From contig NC_133398.1 of NCBI RefSeq assembly GCF_047511655.1, positions 107,524,332 to 107,588,331 on the forward strand: a stretch of DNA of 64,000 bases, written 5' to 3'. A program made the position numbers and the translations under genes. The stretch comes from Castor canadensis. Its lineage: Eukaryota; Chordata; Mammalia; Rodentia; Castoridae. Numbering within the stretch: position 1 is the first letter of the stretch; each line of letters begins with the position of its first letter. This document shows, in pieces, positions 10,897 through 20,745 of the stretch. The notes under the pieces are model-generated. The model was given only the letters and a program-made list of their open reading frames with translations. It had not been told where the DNA came from and did no database searches.

Positions 10897-11395
10897 TGTT
10901 ACAGGATTTGGGACACTGGGTCCAGGGACCTGAAGGTTCTTGGTCTCATCAGAGAAAGAATTCAAAGGACAGGCACAGAGGGGACTTCAGTGGGAGATCT
11001 ATTAACTCAAAGCAAATCTAAGTTTGCTCTCCTAATCAGAGGGTAAGCAGGCTTAAGGTGGAGCAGCTGTTCTGAGGCTCTCAAGACCTATGCCTTTATT
11101 GGGATTGCAGACATAGAGGTGGTCATTTATGGAAAATTGGGTAATGTGTCATTAACTTCTGGAGATTGGATTATGCGTCATCAACTTGTTCCACACATTG
11201 GGTGAGGGAGCCATTGACCTTGGATGGTTGGATGAGAGTTGTTTTTGTCCACACTGGCTGTAGGGGTTGTGGGTCAACAAGACCCTGTCATTTGTCACAA
11301 ATCATTCCATTAATGTCAGTGGGCAGGATGTGATTTTTTTTTTTAAATCAACATTCATTGTTCTCAGTCACCAGGTTTTCTAATGCCTTGCCTAA
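10897..11395 (-). mobile_element. Probable solo LTR, antisense
   Basis: The block begins with tgttacagg and splits L1 sequence on either side. It contains a reversed polyadenylation-like region (cctttattgggatt near 11091). The right boundary is uncertain and no target duplication is clear, so the call rests on its position inside L1 and overall texture. Confidence 0.4.
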
Positions 11396-11704
11396 CTCCT
11401 ATATCATGCTTAGCTTGGTAACATGGTATATTACATTGGTTGAGTTTTGAATATTGAATCAGCTTTTCATTTCCTTATTCATAGTTTGTAATTATTTTGT
11501 ATCTTGTTGAATTCTTTTTGCTACTATTTGTTGAAGTTTTTTTTTTCCCCTCTATATTAATGACTGATTCTGATTTCTTCTCCTCCTCCACCCCTATTTC
11601 TTGTACTACCTTTGGTTTTGGTATCAGACTAATACTGGCTACATAATATGAGTTAAGATGTGTTTCTTTCTTTTATTCTGGAAGAACTTCTTTAGATATT
11701 TTTC

Positions 11705-11940
11705 ATGCTGCTGTGTACTGAACCCATGGTAGGCAAGTGCTCTACCTCTGAGCTACATTGCCAGCTCAAGACTGTCTAGAATTTGTGATAATCTTTTTTT
11801 TTCAGTACTGGGGCTTGAACTCAGACCTTCACCTTTAGCCAAGGTTTTTTGACATAAGGTCTCTCGAAGTATTTGCCTGGGTTGACTTTGAGCCTCTATC
11901 CTTCTTCAGATTACAGATGTGAGCCACTGGCGCCTGGCTA
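11705..11940 (-). repeat. Two antisense SINEs
   Basis: An ID-like copy at 11705-11768 (ggcaagtgctctacctctgag) and a composite copy at 11795-11940 (ggggcttgaactcag; gatgtgagccactggcgcc). Confidence 0.8.
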
Positions 11941-12043
11941 TTTGTGATAAATTTTAAATGCTTGTTAGAATTCTCCAATGAAGCCACGTGAGCATGAAGG
12001 TTTGTTTTTCAGATGTTTTAAATTATACCTTTAGTTATAGTGC

Positions 12044-12424
12044 TGAAGGACTGAAGGACAGACTGCAGGAGGTCCCAAAATGTGATAAGTGGTCAAGGAG
12101 GCACTTCTCCGCCATAGGAAACACCTGTTTGCATCTGAAAGGCATTTCCACCCTCAGGCAATGCAAAAATAGGCTATAAAACCCCACTCCCCATGGAGTC
12201 ATCGACCCATGGGACCATATAAAACTGACCCATGGGATCACCAGTTTCCGGGTCCCCCTACATTCCCCGATATGCAGTCTTTCTCTTCTCTTTTCTCCAA
12301 CTAAATTCTCTATAACTAAAATCTTTCCATCCTCTGCTGTTGGAGTCCGCCTGTGCTTTCATCCTCAGAGCAGGCTCAAGAACCCTGAGCACCTGAAATT
12401 CCTGTGGGTTTCATCCATGCATCA
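12044..12424 (+). repeat. 5' LTR of the provirus
   Basis: 381 bp, begins tgaaggactgaagg and ends catgcatca. A TATA box (TATAAA, 12175-12180) lies in the expected U3 position. It differs from the 3' LTR by an extra segment of about 30 bp around 12195-12240, by single-base changes, and by carrying one rather than three copies of a 25-bp unit. Confidence 0.9.
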
Positions 12425-12428
12425 TATT

Positions 12429-12446
12429 TGGCGACTAGGAAGGGAC
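12429..12446 (+). promoter_or_regulatory. Retroviral primer-binding site, tRNA-Arg-like
   Basis: Four bases after the LTR the sequence tggcgactaggaagggac begins. It resembles the complement of the 3' end of a tRNA-Arg (terminal GTCGCCA and the T-arm), with a few mismatches. The tRNA sequence is recalled, not looked up. Arg priming is known for the ERV-R/ERV3 type class I elements. Confidence 0.55.
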
Positions 12447-13800
12447 CAGCTGTCACCTGAGGTCAGTATAGGTTGTGCCAAACTGGGAAAGACTGCCTAG
12501 GAATGTGACCGTGAGTGTCCGGCACTCTGGTGGAGTCTGTTTTCCAGGCGAGGCCCCCCCACCACCACGGCCTAGCTATGGTGGAACTCTCAGGTTGACT
12601 TTTTTCTCTCTCTTGTTAAGGAGGGTTTCTTCCTTGGGAAACTGAGGAAAAGCTCCAAGCCCACTACAGCTGTACATCAGGCAATCTGAAAAAACTCAGA
12701 GGCCAGGTGGGGATTTATACTGCACTGCCAATGCTATGTGGGTGGAACCTGACTTCAGTGCACCAAGGCTTTTTCTTTTTTCCTCTCCTTAAAATGTTAA
12801 CTCTCTCTTTCAAGATCTGACCAGCTTAAGGGGAGGTCCGAAAACAGCCAGTGGAAAGGAAAGTTTGTCTTCAAGCCACAAAAGATGTTCTGGCTGGGGC
12901 CCTTCCTGGTGTCACCCAAAGGCTGGAGATGTAACTTCCTGACCCGCCCTGAGGCTTCAAAGGTGGCTAAGTCTCAGACTCCTCCAGCCATGTCCACAGT
13001 AAACAAACAATCAGATCTCTTACGCTTCCTTCATGGTTTCCATGGCCCAAGTGGAGGTCACCTCTTGCTTCCAGTGCTCCAGTACTGCCTCTGGGCAGGA
13101 TCGACCTGGACAGCAGGGATGATCAATAATCCCTCATGCGTTGAGCCTGGAAACTCTCTTTTTCCCCAACCCTTAGCCTCTCCTTCCCCTTTTCCAAGCA
13201 ATTCAGGATGAGTGTCCACCTCCCCGCTTTTGCTCTAAATAGCAGTGAGCTTCTTTCTTCAGGGAGTTTGGAAAAAATCCTACAAGCACCAGAAAGTGAT
13301 AGTCTCCAATTTAGGCTTAACTGTCTTTGTGAAGCATCAGGTTAACTGGCTAAACAGGTTCCGCAGCCTGCCCTCAGGGGAAAAAAAAAAAAACAGTTAA
13401 AAGGCAAAAACCACAGGTCTCCGTTTTTTGACCTTTACCAGAGCAAAAGCCTCCAGATGCTCTCTCTCTCTCTCTCTCTCTCTCTTTTCATTGAAAGCAT
13501 ATATGCCTCACAGGATACATTGGGGACAAAAGTCTACTTCATCAGGAGTCCCTATCCATGTCTCTACAGGGGTCCTCCTTCTGGCCATGCAAGCCCTCTT
13601 GGTTACTTTGATGGAGTTATTTTTTAATTACAAGCGTTCAGCTGGTGGAGGAGAACTAGGGCTACCTGAGTCGCAGGGTAAACAGGCAAGTCAAAATAGA
13701 TGAGAGATTGGTCAAAGTATGCTTTCCTGATCCTGCATGCTCATGCAGCCATTTGAAAGAAAAGAAAAATGCTAACAAATAAAACCAGCTTCCCAGAGGG
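12447..13800 (+). other. Provirus interior, leader/gag-position sequence
   Basis: No intact gag or pol frame. Open frames at 12885-13211 and 13428-13703 have no motifs that I can place. A (TC)n tract occupies about 13459-13485 and an A run 13381-13393. A large deletion between leader and envelope is inferred from length. Confidence 0.5.
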
Positions 13801-13805
13801 ATAAA

Positions 13806-14407
13806 AGGGAGGCTACTTTAATAGTTTTAGGGATAACAGCATTAGTTGCAGCCCTTGCTGAAATCAGTTATGGGGTGACTGCCTATCATGTAACTGCAAA
13901 AAACCTAACCAAAGTGGTAGAGGACACCTCAGACTAGGTAGGCCTTGCCATTAAGGACATGCAAAGGTCTTTGTCACTCTTGCCTGTATGGTAATGGACC
14001 ACCGCCTGGCCCTAGATTTTCTCTTGGCCAAACAAGGCAGAGTATGTGCCATTGCCAATACCTCCTGTTGCACATACATAAACACGTCAGGCATTGTAGA
14101 GGAACATGCAGATTACATTCTCCAACAGGCTAAATGGCTCCGGGAACAATCTCTTGAGACTCAGGTTCCTACACAGGTGTGGGACCAAATAAAATCCTGG
14201 CTCCCCTCCAGGTCTTGGTTCCTACCCTTTCTGGGGCCTATAGTTGCCATTATTCTCTTGCTTGTGTTTGGGCATTGCATTTTAAACTTACTTGTCAAGT
14301 TTGTTTCTTCTCGCCTAGAATCCATCAAACTACAAATGCCTCTGATGGAAATGAAAACAACCTACTATGGCAGTCCTCTTGACAACCCCTCTCATGGTCA
14401 GCCCTGA
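13806..14407 (+). pseudogene. Retroviral envelope transmembrane (TM) relic
   Basis: The upstream part reads as an Ala/Leu-rich fusion-peptide-like and heptad segment until an in-frame stop at 13935-13937, and the frame shifts near 13985. From 13988 an open frame of 139 codons runs to 14407. It carries the CX6CC disulfide motif (Cys codons at 14045, 14066 and 14069) typical of gammaretroviral-type TM subunits, a hydrophobic membrane span near 14218-14300 and a short cytoplasmic tail. The surface subunit is missing. Not functional as an envelope; expression of the 139-residue piece cannot be judged. Confidence 0.8.
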
Positions 14408-14499
14408 TGCTGTGGGTCCCTTCATCGCCCCCTGTCAGGAGGAAGCAGTTGCTGAATAGACTTCGTTGTCCCTATCCCTAACTGCAGTTAGGGTGACCT

Positions 14500-14513
14500 T
14501 TGAGAGGGGGAAA
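14500..14513 (+). promoter_or_regulatory. Polypurine tract
   Basis: The purine run gagagggggaaa directly precedes the TG of the 3' LTR, as required for plus-strand priming in retroviruses. Confidence 0.75.
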
Positions 14514-14915
14514 TGAAGGACTGAAGGACGGACTGCAGGTGGTCCCAAAAGGTGATAAGTGGTCAAGGAGACACTTCTCCTTCCTAGGAAACGAGACACT
14601 TCTCCTTCCTAGGAAACGAGACACTTCTCCTTCCTAGGAAACGCCTGTTTGCATCTGAAAGGCATCTCCGCTCTCAGGCAATGCAAAAATAGTCTATAAA
14701 ACCCCACTCCCCACCCTGGCCCAGGGGATCATGGGTTTCCAGCTCACCCTGCATTCCCCAATATGCAGTCTTTCTCTTCTCTTTTCTCCAACTAAATTCT
14801 CTATAACTAAAATTTTTCCAACCTCTGCTGTTAGAGTCCGCCTGTGCTTTCATCCTCAGAGGGGGCTCAAGAACCCTGAGCACCTGAAATTCCTGCAAGT
14901 GTCATCCGTGCATCA
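14514..14915 (+). repeat. 3' LTR of the provirus
   Basis: 402 bp, TG to CA. It includes three perfect or near-perfect tandem 25-bp units (14571-14595, 14596-14620, 14621-14645) where the 5' LTR has one, then the shared TATA region and R/U5-like end. Confidence 0.9.
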
Positions 14916-15087
14916 GTGCTATTCAGCATTTCAATTTCATCTTCAAGCATTGAAGTTTGTACTTTAGGAGGAGTTGAATTTTTTTCTACAAATTTATGTT
15001 TGTAGAGTTGTTTGTAGTATTCTTTTCAAAATTCTTTTGATGTCTTTAGGGCCATAGTGGTGGTAACTCATTTTATTCTTGATACTG

Positions 15088-15660
15088 CCTTTTTTTTTTT
15101 TTTTTTTGTCAGCACTAGGGTGTGAACTTAGGGCCTCAAGATTGCTAGGTAAGCACTGTACCACTTGAGAGACACACATACACATAGTCCTTTTTTTTTT
15201 TTTTCCTTTAGGTACTTTTTGGGTAGGGTCTCACAGGTTTTTCTTTTTTTTTTTCCTCCAGAGTCAGTCTCAGACCATATCCTACTGCCTACACCTCCTG
15301 CTGGGGCCACAGGCATGTACCACCATTTCTGGATTATTTTCTGAGATAGGGTCTTCTAATTTTTTTTTTGCCTGATCTGACCTCAATCTGTGATCCTCCA
15401 GCAGCTGCAGTTGTAGGTGTACACCACCACACCCAGCCCAGACTTGCCAATTTTTATTGGCTTTCCATAGAACCAGCTTTTGCTTAATTTATTTTTCTCA
15501 ATTTGATTGTTTCTGAGACAGTGTCTCACTCTGTAGCCCAGACTGGCCCTGAACTTATTTTTTATTTTAGTTGAACTGGGGTTTGAACTCAGGGTCTCAC
15601 TCTTGGTAGGTCAGTCTCCCCAGTGTTGCTATTACAGGCCTGTGCTACCGCACCTGGCAG
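15088..15660 (-). repeat. Cluster of antisense SINEs
   Basis: At least three antisense copies: about 15095-15175 (ggtgtgaacttagggcctc), 15190-15440 (B1-like heads ending ccaccacacccagcc) and 15565-15660 (tttgaactcagggtctcac; ctaccgcacctgg). Long T runs separate them. Confidence 0.75.
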
Positions 15661-15984
15661 TTATTTTTCTTGTCCATTGATTGGTTTTCTTTTCTTTTTT
15701 ACTTTTATTTTATTTTGCTATTCCTTTTAGTTTACTGAAGTGGGAGGTTGGTTATTGATTTGAGAATTTCTTCTTTTCTAATGTAAGCATTTAGTGGTAT
15801 AAACTGTCTTCTCACCATTGCTTCAGCTGATTTATTCACATTTTGATATGTAATGTTTATATTTTCATTCACTTCACTGCATTTTAGATTTTTTCTTTGA
15901 TGCTTCCTCTGTGAACAATGGATTATTTAGTATTATGTTTCCAGGTGTTTAGAGGTTTCCCTGTAATTGCTTTTTCCATCTCTT

Positions 15985-16070
15985 TTTTTTAGTGGTATCA
16001 GGGATTGAACTCTAGCCTTAGTCTTGCAAGGCAAGAGCTCTAGCAATTGAGATACACTCCTAGCCCTTGA
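15985..16070 (-). repeat. ID-like SINE, antisense
   Basis: gggattgaactctagcc, then aattgagatacactcctagcc, after a T run. It is inserted in the antisense L1. Confidence 0.7.
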
Positions 16071-16379
16071 CTTCTTTTGTGATTGTGTGTTTGGAGAACA
16101 CGTTGTGTATGCTTTCAGTTGCTTTAAATTTACTGAGATTTGTTTTATGGCCCAGGTTATGACATATCTTGGAAATACTCCATGGATGCTTGCATAGAAT
16201 GTGCATCCTGTTGTTTTGGGGTGGAGTGTTCTATAAATGTCCATTAGTACCTTTTGGTTGTTGGTGCTGTTGAGTCCACAGAGGCACAGAGGAAAGCGCG
16301 GGTGACTTGTAGTGACAAGCCTGGCTTACTCAAAGGCGATACACCAAGGCGGCATCAGCACCACCATCTCTCTGTATCT

Positions 16380-16650
16380 TCAACATGGCTGCCCGCAGCC
16401 GTGTGTCCATGTGGGCGCCGCCATCTTGGCGTCAAGCTTCAGCCCCTGAGCCTGCAAAGAGATTGGCAGAGAACCAGGTTGGTTACTGGCAAGTGCCTCC
16501 AGAAGCCTGTTGCGCATGCGTACGCCTAGCCCCCTCTGCCCCACAGCAGGACCGCGGGACCGGAAGGAGGCTGTGAACGGAAGTGGGTTGCATCGTGCTA
16601 GGGCGGCCCTAGTCCCCGCCTCAGGCGGAAGGGAGAGTGGGCCAAACAGG
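16380..16650 (+). promoter_or_regulatory. ZNF484: CpG-rich TATA-less promoter, probably of ZNF484
   Basis: CpG density rises abruptly after the L1 edge and stays high to about 16830. Visible motifs: a YY1-type site (GCCGCCATCTTGGCG, about 16417-16431), a second CATGGCTGC-type element at 16384, an NRF1 palindrome (TGCGCATGCG, 16511-16520) and three ETS/GABP cores (16560-16567, 16576-16584, 16624-16632). The arrangement is typical of broadly expressed KRAB-ZNF genes. Assignment to ZNF484 follows from strand, the donor at 16650 and the absence of another candidate downstream. Divergent transcription to the left is possible but unsupported. Confidence 0.8.
16560..16649 (+). other. ZNF484: 5' non-coding exon 1 of ZNF484 (approximate start)
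   Basis: The sequence ends aaacag with a consensus donor gtgagtgcgag at 16650. The start is arbitrary because TATA-less promoters initiate over a range. No ATG with a long frame precedes the donor, so this would be 5'UTR. Confidence 0.6.
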
Positions 16651-16693
16651 TGAGTGCGAGGTAGGCGGTGAGCCGTGGGCCGGGCCTGGGCAG

Positions 16694-16746
16694 TGGGCGG
16701 GGAGGGGAGGGGAGGGGAGGGCAGGGCAGGGGAGGGGAGGGGCAGG
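16694..16746 (+). promoter_or_regulatory. G-rich (GGGGA)n tract, G-quadruplex-prone
   Basis: Serial runs of three to four G separated by one or two bases lie 45-95 bp downstream of the exon 1 donor. This fits the G-quadruplex pattern often seen at the start of first introns in CpG-island genes. Confidence 0.7.
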
Positions 16747-16868
16747 TTACGGGATCGGTCAGCTCAGGCGCGGTCCAGTGGGGCCGCGCGACGGGTGTGA
16801 GCGGGAGCGCTGTGCGTGGAAGTGGAATTCCTCTTGCTTCCCTTCCTCGCCCGTTCTCCCTCCCATAG

Positions 16869-16882
16869 ACTTGGCTGAAGAT
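16869..16882 (+). other. Candidate 14-nt non-coding microexon
   Basis: A 40-base pyrimidine-rich tract ending cccatag is followed after 14 bases by gtaagtg. Both sites are near consensus. It could equally be a chance pair in CpG-island flank. Confidence 0.2.
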
Positions 16883-16889
16883 GTAAGTG

Positions 16890-18500
16890 TTCTGCCATGG
16901 GGTTACGGATAAGTGTCCTTTTACCCATTCACCTGTCATTCTTCGTCTTTTTTAAAAGATCAGCAGGCATCTCAAGGGTCTATCTACTTCATTGGTCAGT
17001 TGGAAATACGGGCTCTTGGTTTTGTTTATCTTCCCGACTCTCTTTACACAAATTTTTTCTTTCTGATAAGTTACTTTCTCCTCCTTTACCCTTTAGACGT
17101 CATTGCTTTTGTTCTTTTCCTCGTCTTCTTAAATTTTATATCGGATGTATTTAGGTTGTTAAATACGTTATCCATGAAACGAATAAATTAAATTTCCTTT
17201 TTTTTTGAGGGACTGGGGTTTGCACTCAGGTCTTCAATGCTTGCAAAGCAGGTGCTCTACTCAATTTGATATTCTACCTTGATCCTGAATTATTAAGGAG
17301 GGTTTCTTCGTCTTTAAATTTAAAGATGCTTTTAGTTGCCTTCTTATTTTATTGCTTTGTCAGAAAATGTGGACTGTCAGATCTAAATTTTTAAAAGTTT
17401 ATCCAGATTATCTTTGTACGGTGCATAGTTGTTTTTCTGTTTATTAAATCTGGCTTTTCGAATTTTTCATATTTTTGTCTTTAGTGATTTCAGTCTACTT
17501 GATTCATATTACTTGGGAGAGGTACAATAAAAATCTCACTTTAATAGTTCACTTTGCAGGTCTGTGTAGTTTTTTTTTTTTTTGCGGGTTTTATTTGTAT
17601 TTGTGTGGGCAGGGAGAGGCAATGGTTAATGAATTTTCTATCATTTTTCCCTTATTGGGTACGATTATTATAAGATCCTTTTTTAGTTTCCTAACAAAAA
17701 GCACTTTAATCTTGAATCCACGTTGAGAATTTACTTTGTCATTGCTGCTTTTATTTTTATTGCATTTGGATGATCCTTCAGGATGATGGTGGTTCAAGGC
17801 TAACCCCAGCCACGTAGATCCCCACCTCCAAAATAACCAGAGCAAAATGGACTGGAGGTGTGGCTCAAGTGGTAGAATGCCTGCTTTGGAAGTGAAAAGC
17901 CAAGTTCAAACCCCATTCCCACCAAAAAAAAAAAAAAAAAAAAAGCAATCACAGAATGGGAAATAATTTGCAGGTTATATATCTGACCTGCATTTCAGAC
18001 AATATAGAGCACTTATAACCCAATTGCAGATGAGTCTTCTCACTTCTCCCTCACTTAATCCCTTTTATTTCCCTTTTATTTCCTTGCAATCCTCACATTT
18101 TTATTCTTCCATATAAATTTTAGAATAATGTTTTCCTTGTCTAGCCAACTGTGGCAATTTGGATTTAGATTAGAATTGTGTTAAATGTACACATTATGTG
18201 GAGAGAGAATTGGCCTGCTTATAATATTGAATCTTCTCATTCAGGAACATAGTTCTCTGTTTCCCTCCCTTGTCCTCCCTTCTCCAATCTCAAAAACCAA
18301 AAACAACCTCCCCCTCAAAACAAAAAAATACCTAGGCATGGTCCATTTTCTAAGGTGGACAGTGTGCAGCTGATGTCCACAAAACATCCACAAAAGTAGG
18401 GAAATAATATAACGAAGACCCACATTCCATCATTGCTGGGCTCAGCAGTTCCCACCATTTTGCCAGTTTTGTTTCACCTATTGTGGCCAAAATTTATTTT
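16890..18500 (+). other. First part of ZNF484 intron 1
   Basis: T-rich single-copy-looking sequence with no coding support. SINEs: antisense ID-like at about 17200-17285 and a plus-strand composite remnant at about 17765-17942 with a 20-base A tail. Short open frames are T-rich artefacts. Confidence 0.6.
17765..17942 (+). repeat. Composite SINE, 5'-truncated
   Basis: atggtggttcaaggct, linker ccaaaataaccagagc, then tggctcaagtggtagaatg and a long A tail. This older linker variant is also seen at 42.5 and 50.1 kb. Confidence 0.85.
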
Positions 18501-18562
18501 ATATATTTATTTTTTGGCAATACTGGGGTTCAAACTTTACCACCTGAGCCATGCCCCCAGCC
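18500..18562 (-). repeat. ID-like SINE fragment, antisense
   Basis: ttggcaatactggggttcaaac and cacctgagccatgcccccagcc with the middle deleted. Confidence 0.75.
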
Positions 18563-18650
18563 CTTGGCTAGAATGCTTTAAAATCCCAGATAGTATTCAT
18601 TTCACGCCATACACTTCCGCACGCCCATCAGATGTGAACTTTTTTTGAGG

Positions 18651-20015
18651 GGGAGGGGTTACCATCACAACATCACCCTCCCACCAAAAGTTACCCTAAC
18701 TTCCTAATGTCATCCATAATCAAAATTCCCTTACTTAAAAAATGTCTTTTTAAACTTTTCACTATGAAAATTTCAAACACACAAAAGTGGAGTAAGTATA
18801 ATGAATTCCATATGCCCATTCCCAAGCTTCCACGATTGTCAACTCATGCCCAGCCATGTCATCTGTACTTTCCTTCTCCCACATTTCCTCCTTTGCTGGT
18901 TATTTTGAAGTAAATCTCAACATTGGGTCTTTTCATCCATAAATACTTAAGTGCATAAATCTAAAGATAACTACTTTTTAATAAAAACAACCATTGTAAG
19001 TTTTAAAAGCTTACAGTGTTTTAAAAGTTGTTTCACACGCTTTGGATTGGAAGGCAGTGTTAAAAGAAAAAGTTTAGGTGAATTAAATTTAGCAGTTTAT
19101 TTGGGCAGAGTTATGAATGGGGCAGCATTCAGAACCAGGAGGTACTTAGAGAACTCTGCCCAGCAGGCTGAGCAATGAGCTTTTATAGGCTGGTGGGACA
19201 CAGAAACAAAGTCAAGAAATCACCTGATTGGCTAAGCTAAGCATCTGCCTTATTTGGGCATAGTGTGATGAGTTGGCTGCTTATAATTGGCTAAAGCTTG
19301 GCTGTTATACCTCTAAGTTAGGTTTTGGTTTGTTTGCACATGTAGTTAGGTTGCAGTTTGCTATGTGTGGACTCCTGGTATGGAAGCAGCCTCAAACCAA
19401 ATTTAATATAAGAGCAGATTTTGAGATTTGATGAGATTCAGTTTCCTTTTTAAAAATTTTTTATTTTGGCAATAGTTCTTCTCAGGTAGTGCATATTTCC
19501 ATTGTGAAATGTGTCTGCTCATCTCTCTGTGAGCAACATTGATGATCATTTCCCATATCTACTATTTAATGAAGAGTACATAAAATAGACATATTCCATT
19601 TCTATCATTCCTCTGATTCATTAGCTGGAATAGGTACAAAAAGAAAGAGAAACTCCTACCAGGTGTGGTTGTGCACAGCTATAATCCAGCTACTTGGGAA
19701 GCAAAGTTAGTGAGACCTTATCAAAAACAAAATATAAACAAAAAGGGCTGTGGAGGTGCAGGCATGGTGGCACACCCTGTAATCCAATTACTAAGGAGGC
19801 AGAGATCAGGAGGATCAGGGTTCAAGGCCAGCCTGGGTAAAAGTTAGCAAGACTTTTTGTACTTACTCCACTTTTGTGTGTTTGAAATTTTCATGGTAAA
19901 AAGTTTAAAAAGTAAATTTTTAAATAATAAGGGAATTTTGATTATGGATGACATTAGGAAGTTAGGGTAACTTTTGTTAGGAGGGTAATGCTGTGATGGT
20001 AACCCCTGCCCCTCA
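18651..20015. repeat. Inverted repeat, arms about 150 bp, 1.06-kb spacer
   Basis: The left arm (about 18651-18799) and right arm (about 19859-20015) are reverse complements with scattered differences: tccataatcaaaattccc on the left matches gggaattttgattatgga on the right. The spacer holds unclassified sequence (19030-19450, with an LTR-like look) and a composite SINE (19655-19850). Confidence 0.8.
19655..19850 (+). repeat. Composite SINE heads, tandem
   Basis: Two B1-like heads in series (ggtgtggttgtgcacagc; gcatggtggcacaccctg). The second runs to gcctgggtaaaagttagc. The ID tail is missing. Confidence 0.75.
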
Positions 20016-20021
20016 GTCTCA

Positions 20022-20180
20022 TGTAGTCAGGCTTGGTGATATGCCAGAGGCATGGGTAGGAGGATCACAGTACAAGGCCAAGCCCAGGCAGAAATTAAAG
20101 AAAACAGGAGGGGGCTGTACTAGAGTGCTTGCCGAGAACACCTGAGCCCCTGGGTTCAATCTCTATTGCCAAAAATAATA
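20022..20180 (+). repeat. Composite SINE, diverged
   Basis: gaggatcacagtacaaggcc followed by an ID-like tail (ctgggttcaatctctattgcc). Confidence 0.65.
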
Positions 20181-20639
20181 ATTTCGTTATCAAGTGTTGG
20201 GATTACTAAATTTCAGCCTTTGAGGAAAGGGGGCAGAAATGCTTGACCTTTTCATTTCTCTGTTTACCGAAGTATTTATGGATGAAAAGACACAAGTAAT
20301 AATTTGATTTCTTAACACTTTCCAAAAGTTCCAGAAATGTTCTCTGTCTTGATGTGCTGGCAGATGCACAGATGTGGAAAACAGGGGAAATGCATTGTGT
20401 ACCTAATATTTATGTACTTGATGTATTTTTCTTCAATCAAAATTAACAAGTAACCAAAAATGTTACATATGCTAAGAAAATGTATTTAGCAATAATATAT
20501 CTAATATAAAAATTCAAAAATCAGGAAAAACATTGGGATGAGGGAGCTAGGATAAAGGGGCACAGTAGCCAGTGTGTGAACCTTACTGGAACTTATTTCC
20601 AAACAAAACAGTGGGAATGTGTGTTTTGGGGATAAACGC

Positions 20640-20745
20640 AATTTGTGTGTGTGTGTGTGTGTGTGTGTGACAGTACTGGCATTTAAACTCAGGTCCTCGA
20701 ACTTGCTGTGCAGTTGCTCTACCACTTGAGCCATGCCCCTAGGGA
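20640..20745 (-). repeat. (GT)n joined to antisense ID-like SINE
   Basis: About 13 GT units run directly into gacagtactggcatttaaactcagg and ctaccacttgagccatgcccc. Confidence 0.8.

Larger units (their letters stand above)
12040..14919 (+). mobile_element. Compact endogenous retrovirus (provirus relic)
   Basis: Two direct repeats about 2.1 kb apart (12044-12424 and 14514-14915) start TG and end CA, and the element is flanked by a 4-bp duplication GTGC (12040-12043 and 14916-14919). A primer-binding site follows the left LTR and a polypurine tract precedes the right one. The interior is only about 2.09 kb against 6-8 kb in an intact gammaretrovirus. Pol is not detectable, and only a transmembrane envelope relic near the 3' end is recognisable. 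It is defective and sits inside an antisense L1. Confidence 0.9.
10745..16270 (-). repeat. Antisense L1 relic hosting later insertions
   Basis: Blocks at 10745-10896, 11395-11700, 11945-12039, 14920-15085, 15700-15985 and 16075-16262 read on the minus strand as L1 ORF2 (for example, antisense of the reverse-transcriptase and endonuclease regions). An LTR-like element, a provirus and several SINEs are nested in it. Its right edge abuts the CpG-rich ZNF484 promoter. Confidence 0.75.

Noticed and set aside
16598-16939. Open frames of 66-113 codons in the CpG island, both strands
   Set aside because: They come from high GC and the GGGGA repeat, overlap each other on opposite strands and cross the splice donor.
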